DNA of 64,000 bases from Papaver somniferum (lineage: Eukaryota; Streptophyta; Magnoliopsida; Ranunculales; Papaveraceae): NCBI RefSeq assembly GCF_003573695.1, contig NC_039359.1, positions 187,200,813 through 187,264,812 on the forward strand, read 5' to 3'. The position numbers were made by a program, and so were the translations under genes. This document shows, one piece after another, positions 57,859 through 64,000 of this stretch. How positions within the stretch are numbered: the stretch's first letter is position 1; the number at the start of each line of letters is the position of its first letter. Below the pieces are notes generated by a model, which worked only from the letters and a program-made list of their open reading frames with translations, ran no database searches and was not told the origin of the DNA.

Positions 57859-60212
57859 CTTTTAGGATAAAAATTGATTCTGCTGTTTTTGGTAAATTTC
57901 GGTGTGTTGATGAGAAAAGAATTCAAACCCTAAACAAATGCACTGCACGGGAGTACTTTTAGATTTGAGATATCAATCTATAAGACCTTGGCCCAAACCA
58001 AGAAATGGCCGTTCCAGATTCAATTCGGTCACAAAGTGAAGGAGAAGGGTTAATCTTAGGGAGAGAACCAAAGAAGGTGTTTGAGATCAGAATGTTAAAT
58101 TACGAAGGTGTGGCTATTTATGACTTGTATCGTAATGTGATTTATGGATACTTGTGTTGATAACACTTGTGTGCTTGTCCAGGTAGGTTGAAATCCTATT
58201 TATACAAGTCATGTTCGAGCACACCCTGATCTCGTAGGAAGTGGAGGTGATTAGGCAGTGGAGAAGTGGAGTTGTGTAAAAAATGGTGATCACCACGTTT
58301 CCACTATGGGGGGAAACTGGTCACGCCTTCACCCACTATCTCGTTGATGTTAACCGTCCATTCTTCCCTGACACGTTCTCGTAATGGGCACATTTCACGC
58401 TGTAAACCGCCAAACCAATACCCCAGTGAGCATCCCCCAGTTTGTGACATGTTTGATGTCTCGAGTAAGTGGGTCGAGTCGTGAGACTCGTCGCTGAAAG
58501 CAGCACACAATGCTTTTAGGTCAGATAATAAATTATTTATGAAACCAATATTTATAAAAGATCACTTATAATCGATGTGTATGAAGCATCGCTTTAAAAC
58601 AAGCAGTTGAAAATAATCGATCTGCAAGAAGCATCATTGTTTTAGAGCTCGATTGAATCAGTCGCGGATTGAGCGTCTTAAGAAGGTAGCATGAACGACC
58701 ACCTTTGGGTGATCGTTTGGTAGATCTAGGGATGAGTTATTGTTTGGTCGATCGCTCCATGTAGACAAGTGACGGATGGTAGCCATTCTAAAATCCTACC
58801 GGTTGATCTAAATTAGATATGGATCACTCAAATCGGCTAGCCAAGTTGAGTGACCGAGAAGATTTGCGGAAGTTAATGACTGCGGTTGAAACAGCGCGAA
58901 GGACCATATTTGGGAGATCGTTTGAGGATCACATGGCTAGTTGTAGCTTGATCGATTTATTCTCATGGAAGGGGGTGGCCGGTGATCACAGCGTCGCCCT
59001 ATCGGTTATCTTATATATGATCTAAACCGTCCGACCAAGCTAGAAAAGTTGGATGGACGATATGATTTGCGGCAGCTATTGATCCAAATTAGGGTTTGGA
59101 AACCGTGTGGCCAACCCTAGTTTAGCTGATCGAATAAAATCACTGGGCGCTAGTTTGAGAAGGCCGACCGGCCACGTGAAAAGACGGGCAGCTGGTGTGC
59201 ACACCGATATCTCTTGGGCCATCTAAAAGTAGATCTAAGCCACTCGATTTAGCTGGCGAAGATGGGCGGTCATGATAGATTTGCGACAGTAACAAACTGT
59301 CGCAAACACAAATTTGATTTCAAAGCAGCCGCGTCCGCCCTAGTTCGATCGAATAGTTTGATGCGTCATTGACTTGCCATGAGCAAGTCGATCGATTGGG
59401 AAGAAAATTGAGCCGTCGGTGAACACATTGGTACCTCTTTGATCGTTCGAGATGCGATCTAAGACATCCAACTAGGACGGCTAAGTTGAACAGATGCGAT
59501 GGGTTTTGAGACCGTTTTTTCCGGTCTTTGCTCGTTTGAGCTTGTTTTGCCAATAGCGCGATCACCCACATTGGGGTTAATCGTTCGAAGCACTGCAGAT
59601 GTACAAGATATAATCCGTTCGGTCGGGATGCTAGTGGGCCCACCGACGGTCATGGTGATGATTGTTTAATTCTTCCATGGGTAGGCTAGGCTTGTTGAAT
59701 TGCATGGCCGTGATCATTTCTGAGACTTATATGGACAATCTAGATTTTCCTTAAGGAATTTAAACGCGTCGATCGAGATAACTTTTAAATAAAATTGCTC
59801 GACACGAAAATCTCTTTGTCAGAGAGTAATGCATCCTGTGTGAGTACTTTCATGCAGATCTCAATACTGACACTTCGGCAGATTCATGCTACTCCGCTGC
59901 GAGTGAACATTAATCGTCATGTCATGCCAATATTGAGAGTTCAGCTGTGGAACATAGCATAGGAAAATACTAGGCGCGCAATGCATTAGTGAATAATGCT
60001 AGAGAAAAATAAAATTCACAGAATATTTGGGATTGTTGCTACATGCACCATTCTGGATAAATTTCATGAATATGTTGAATTGCTCAATATATGTAAGCAA
60101 AGAGGTCTGGACACTCATTACTTTTAAATGGCCTTTATTCCTTTGCAGGATGACAACGCATTGAATACATGATTTTACAATTTTCACCCTGAACTAAAAA
60201 TCACCATCAACA
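57859..60212 (-). repeat. 3' LTR (about 2354 bp) of the Tat-like element
   Basis: On the minus strand it starts TGTTGATGGTG and ends near TTTTATCCTAAAAG. The first 380 and last 500 bp align with the solo LTR 10351-12863. Its centre (58600-59800) is unlike that LTR: it is rich in CGATC/GATCG words instead of TGCCA. A TATA box, TGTATAAATAGG on the minus strand, is near 58206-58197. The final CA is not preserved. Confidence 0.7.
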
Positions 60213-60294
60213 TTAAATCCCCTGCTTAGCACGTAATGGTGACTCTATTGCGTGGTAAGCACTAGATGGTGACAGTTAAAGAAATTCACGAAGT

Positions 60295-61306
60295 TTGGCG
60301 TACATTACCAGGATAAGGGCTGGTTCATCCCTTGAGTACGATATGTCTCCTCTTAGCACAAGTCAGTTGTTTTTCATATGGATAAGCATCTACTTGATCG
60401 TTATCCCACATCTGAAGCCTTTATACACGGCAAGTAGAGACTCCTTTTCTTTCCGGGATCTTGCTGACTTGTGGAATATAAAGAAGACGCTGGAGCCTTT
60501 CTCCCATCGTAGAATTGATTTTCTTCTTCGTTCCATGTATTTCTCCATGTTCATCATGCAATTTGATTTTTGATTGACGATGATGATTTTTTTTATATAT
60601 ACCAGCCGTCGATATAATCATAACGCCTTTTTGCAGTATATAATGGGAACTACTGGTGATGATTACTCTTTTACTTCTCCAGAAAAGAGCTTTGAAGTCC
60701 ACAAACCCGAGGCTAATGCGTTCGAGGAGGTGATGGCCAAAATAGATACTCCATTTCGCGAAGCTGGTCGTGCCATACAGGGTATGTCTCTTCTGCACTT
60801 ACGCATCGTTCGAGAGCGTACTCAGGCCTTTTTGGCTTCAGTCAGCATGGAGGAGAAATGGAGGAACGACGACAAGCGCGAGAGCTGAAAGGTTTGCAGC
60901 TTGACTAAAGAGGCGAAGGATCGAACACAAGCGGGCTCCCCGTGAAAATATGCATGATTACCCGGTTCATAACGGCATCATAATACTTGACTCTGATGTG
61001 GACGAACCCGATCATCCAAAGGTTGTTAGCACGATATCCAAGGAGAGCATTGAAGTGGCTTCCGGAGAGAACGCTGAAACAATTGCTAAAAGGGATGTCG
61101 GTGCAGCCTCTGAAAGGGAAATTGTTACGTCTTCTGGAGAGGATGCAGCGGTGGTTCACGAGGGAAATGTTGGAACAATGTCCCAAAAGGAGATCGGGGC
61201 AGCTTCTGGAGAGGAGGTGGTAGCGTCTTGCGACGAAGGTGTTGAAGAAGCTTCCAGTGACGGTTCCGATGAAGGCACTGCTGATCTTAATCTCGCCGAT
61301 GACTAG
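60295..61306 (+). pseudogene. Antisense gene-like ORF region of the Tat-like element
   Basis: Plus-strand coding-like blocks run against the element. Block 60643-60888 (after a good TTTTTGCAG acceptor at about 60637) includes HKPEANAFEEVMAKIDTPF, REAGRAIQGMSLLHLRIVRE and ERTQAFLASVSMEEKW. A phase change near 60890-60910 leads to a basic KRRRIEHKRAPREN, then MHDYPVHNGIIILDSDVDEP. A Ser/Glu/Ala/Gly-rich acidic tail follows with loosely repeated GAASGEE/GAASERE units, ending NLADD and TAG at 61304-61306. I know no domain here. A nuclear, chromatin-like acidic tail is a guess from composition. Confidence 0.45.
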
Positions 61307-61949
61307 ATTTTCCCTTTTGTTGCCTGCCTTTTTTTTAGATGAATACTTCTTCGTATCTCGTAAACATTTTCTTCGTATACTCAGTGGCGGCTGAGTTTAA
61401 GTTTTTGTTTAAACAATGGTTCTTTTATTCATGTTATCTTGAGACCTTTACTGAGGCGTTCTCTAGTAGGGTTATAATAGAATCTCCCCATTCCATCAAT
61501 TCATGCAACCGACACATATAAGTGGTGATACGCTTTTATGTGCCCGGAAGCCACCTCTATGATAATTTCCCTAATAATGATAGCTCAAAGTAGGGGACGC
61601 AATGATGGAAATTAAGGATTGATCACGAACATGTTCACCTTCAATTCCTCCAGTATTCTTCTCCTCGGTGTCTTGAAGGATTTGAGATGTTTCGTTTAGG
61701 GTTTTGTCTTGTCTGGTTTGAATCGGTGGGTAATGATGAAAAATCGGGTTTTCTCGAGACTTTATCTCATGATTCAGGAGGAGAAATTTCTAAAAATAAA
61801 TGATGCTTTGATTAACTGATAAATTGAAAACCTAATTACGAATGCAAGCAGTGCAATCATTTTGGAGGGATTACAAATATTCTATTTAAAAGAAAAATTA
61901 CTAGAGGAAACACTAAAAGGAATGTCGGAGTTAATGGCGGCATGATATC

Positions 61950-62212
61950 TTAGGCATTGAAGGGTTTGAGCCAACGGGTGTGTACTACTACACCCTCTAG
62001 CTTGTCTGTATTGATGAGCTTGCAATAACCTCCCAAAATAACTTCTGCCACTAGGTACAACCTGTCTTTCTTTCTTGCAGAATCAGACGGAGCAGGTTGA
62101 GCGACAACTTTTACTACTAGATCTCCAACTTGGAATGGATTTGGGCGTTGCGCCGTTTCTTTCCCAGATTCCTTATCTTTAACTGTGACTGTTTCTAAGC
62201 TCTTGATAAAAT
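61950..62212 (-). pseudogene. Integrase C-terminal tail of the Tat-like element
   Basis: The minus-strand frame reads NPFQVGDLVVKVVAQPAP, RLYLVAEVILGGYCKLI and VVVHTRWLKPFNA, ending with TAA at 61950-61952. NPFxVGDLV and HTRWLKPF are the start and end of the Ty3/gypsy integrase C-terminal region. The frame begins after a stop near 62212. The rest of integrase is missing. Confidence 0.75.
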
Positions 62213-62354
62213 ATTATAAAGGACCAACATCCCATTCACATCTCCTAGTGGAGGTTGGGTTGATGATCGGAGCGAGTCCCCGAGCCTTGGCGGAAAGAGG
62301 AATGACTGGTTGCAAAAATGGTTGTTCAATAAGACTTACTTGGGTTCGGAATCT

Positions 62355-62944
62355 TCAAATGTATGTCGATGGGCTCTCTCCAGGTAGACGTGTTACATCG
62401 GCAAGTTGTTGATACGACAACAAATAATCTTCAGGGTTGGACGGCTTGTTGGAAATCCTTTCAGGTATAGACACTGGCAAATGACACACTCCTAGCTTTG
62501 ATTTGTTGTCATGCACCCACGAGCGGCCCAGAATCATATCATAATTCGGGTAATCTTTCACAATATGAAATTTGCCGCGTGTTAGAGCGTCTCCCACCTT
62601 TATTTCAAGGTCAATGTAACCGTAAGCGTCTCTAGAATCTCCTTCAGAGTTTTTAATTATGGTTGGGTAGTGAACAACTTCCTGCTTTGAAATCTTTGCA
62701 GCTTTCAGGGTCTTGACAGTGACAATATTGAAATCAGATGCTACATCAATCAGTGTGTTTTCAAATTCGACATCCTTCAAGCGAGCGGTGGTTAGGAGTC
62801 CCCCGTTACATTTATCAGTCACGCTTCCCAGGAAAGATTGGGGTTTGGGAGCGGTTTCCCTGACTGGAAACGGACACTTGCCTGATACGACACGGTTGAG
62901 GGCTCCGAACATGTCTTGACGCTGCACCTTAGAGAAATACAGTT
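62355..62944 (-). pseudogene. Aspartic protease region of the Tat-like element
   Basis: The frame contains QRQDMFGALNRVVSGKCPFP, then a retropepsin-like domain with TLIDVASDFNIVT at the position of the active-site turn, and YDMILGRSWVHDNKSK, the conserved ILGRxW motif. The active-site turn reads DVASDFN where DxGS/T would be expected, so catalytic competence is doubtful. The frame stops after ESPSTYI, and no reverse transcriptase follows. The upstream end meets the LTR border at 62945 directly. Confidence 0.8.
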
Positions 62945-64000
62945 GTTTTGGGGTAAAAACTGTTTCCGTAGGTTTTGGTAAATTTGGGTGTGTTGTTGAG
63001 AAACAGACTTAGACCTTAACAAATGCACTACACGGGAGTACTTTAGATTCGAGAGATCAATCTGTACAATCCTGGCCTAAACCAAGAAATGGCCGTTCCA
63101 GTCTTGATTCGGTCACAAAGTGAAGGAGAAGGGATGGTCTTAAGGAGGGAAGCGAAGAAGGTGTTGAGACCAGAATGGTTAATTCTGAAGGTGCGGCTAT
63201 TTTATGACTTGTATCAGAATCTGGAACTGGCTCGCGGAATGTAAGCTATCATTTCTTTGGTGTTTTTCTGGATACTTGTGTTGTTGTTAACCAAAACTCT
63301 GTTTTTTGGTCGAAATAGGTAGAAACCTATTTATACAAGTCATAATTGAATGCACCCTGATCTCATAGGAAGTGGGAGTGGTTGAGTGATGGAGAATTGG
63401 GGTAACGTGTAAGTGCCAGAAACCACGTCCCTATTATGGGAAAACGGGTTGGTTTACACCCACTACTTATTTCCGCCACTAACTGCCCACTTTCCTGACA
63501 CTTTATTATAATGGGCGTGTTGCACGTTGCACGCTGTAAACCGCCAGACCAATACCCTAATGAGCATCCCCCAGTTTGTGACATGTTTGATGTCTCGAGT
63601 ATTTTCGTGGAAAAAGTGCAGCAGATTGCTGAGTGGGTCTTGTGTGCAAGACTTAATTATTCTGATCAATCGTACTCCAGCTAGGTGGCGGATGATCATG
63701 TTGTGGCAAGTCAAACCATGGAACTTGCCGCAGGAAAATGGTGTGTGAACCTGAGACTTATTATGGTTCGGTTAACTCTATGGCGAAGTTGGACGGCTGT
63801 GATTGTAGTTTATGAGAAAAGGTGGCCGTTGATTATGGCCACATCTTGTTGGCGCCTGTCAGTGGCATAATAGCGTAATGGCGCCTGTCAATGGCATAAT
63901 GGTGCAGTGGCGCCTGCCTAAACTAGGGTTTGGCATGCCGCAACCCTAATTAGTGCGTGTGGCATGTTTTCTAGCGGCCCTGCCTAAATTAGGGTTTGGC
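62945..64000 (-). mobile_element. Second LTR of the solo-LTR family, entering from the right
   Basis: The minus strand ends TTTTTACCCCAAAACA at 62945, matching the 3' end of the LTR 10351-12863 (TTTTTACCCATAAACA). It shares the TATA region (near 63326-63335), the AAGAAATGGCCGTTCCAG word and, at 63830-64000, the GCC-rich centre. It continues past the window. No primer-binding site follows the CA, only protease-coding DNA. It thus looks like an LTR inserted into the Tat-like element, not that element's own 5' LTR. Confidence 0.7.

Larger units (their letters stand above)
57859..62944 (-). mobile_element. Reduced Tat-like Ty3/gypsy element with antisense gene, partial
   Basis: On the minus strand: protease (62944-62355), integrase tail (62212-61950), polypurine-like tract AGCAGGGGATTTAA (60226-60213) and 3' LTR (60212-57859). 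Between integrase tail and LTR lies a plus-strand, hence antisense, gene-like stretch (60295-61306). Reverse transcriptase, RNase H and the integrase core are absent, so this is an internally deleted, non-autonomous form. Antisense extra ORFs between pol and the 3' LTR are known in the Tat branch of plant Ty3/gypsy elements; that, the long LTR and the protease motif suggest Tat. The 5' part is cut off by the LTR at 62945. Confidence 0.7.

Noticed and set aside
57859..64000. LTRs at 57859-60212 and 62945-64000 as the two ends of one element
   Set aside because: Their central regions differ and no primer-binding site follows the right one, so a nested insertion is more likely.
1..64000. CRISPR arrays, rRNA, tRNA genes
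   Set aside because: No regular spacer array was seen and none is expected in a plant nucleus. No cloverleaf with a GGTTCGAATCC-type arm or rRNA core was found by eye; a tRNAscan run would settle it.

Overview
The window looks like nuclear DNA of a flowering plant, most likely a eudicot with a large, repeat-rich genome. Three things support this: spliced genes of plant-specific families, a degenerate copy of plastid ndhB, and plant-type transposons (Athila-like, Tat-like and SIRE-like LTR retrotransposons, a plant L1 LINE with an RNase H domain, and a CACTA DNA transposon). The repeat style reminded me of Papaver, but nothing here proves a genus.

Only two host genes are convincing. The first is a four-exon, plus-strand LONGIFOLIA/TRM-family gene (2770-5979; 835 residues after splicing by eye). 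The second is a two-coding-exon, minus-strand histone H2A.Z gene (33594-35507; 134 residues) with a probable leader intron.

Layout: 1-2023 is the 5' part of a decayed minus-strand Ty3/gypsy element with its LTR. 2024-6180 is the LONGIFOLIA-like gene. 6180-10350 is AT-rich intergenic DNA with small repeats and a reverse-transcriptase-associated pseudogene. 10351-12863 is a solo LTR with a CATAC target-site duplication. 13299-14349 is plastid-derived DNA (ndhB end plus spacer), at whose right edge a 3.8 kb CACTA element (14350-18124, duplication AAG) has landed. 18125-22800 is AT-rich DNA with a 400 bp direct-repeat pair. 22817 to about 31262 (perhaps 31789) is a minus-strand SIRE-like element without reverse transcriptase or integrase; its upstream LTR carries another solo LTR (28437-30172, duplication CTAGC). 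31845-32425 is a LINE tail. 33594-35900 is the H2A.Z gene. 36404 to about 42470 is a nearly full-length but mutated LINE. 43954-56522 is a complete Athila-like element (duplication GGTAC) that split an older LTR. 57859-64000 is a Tat-like element with a protease, the integrase tail and a plus-strand (antisense) gene-like stretch; a second LTR of a related subfamily abuts its protease region and leaves the window.

The two host genes have no evident functional link. The mobile elements form a nested stratigraphy that target-site duplications let one read directly. The best candidates for something new are the reduced Tat-like element with its antisense gene, the SIRE-like element with unfamiliar sense ORFs and serial polypurine tracts, and the CACTA element carrying a spliced, unrecognised gene fragment. 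All splice sites and element borders were set by eye.
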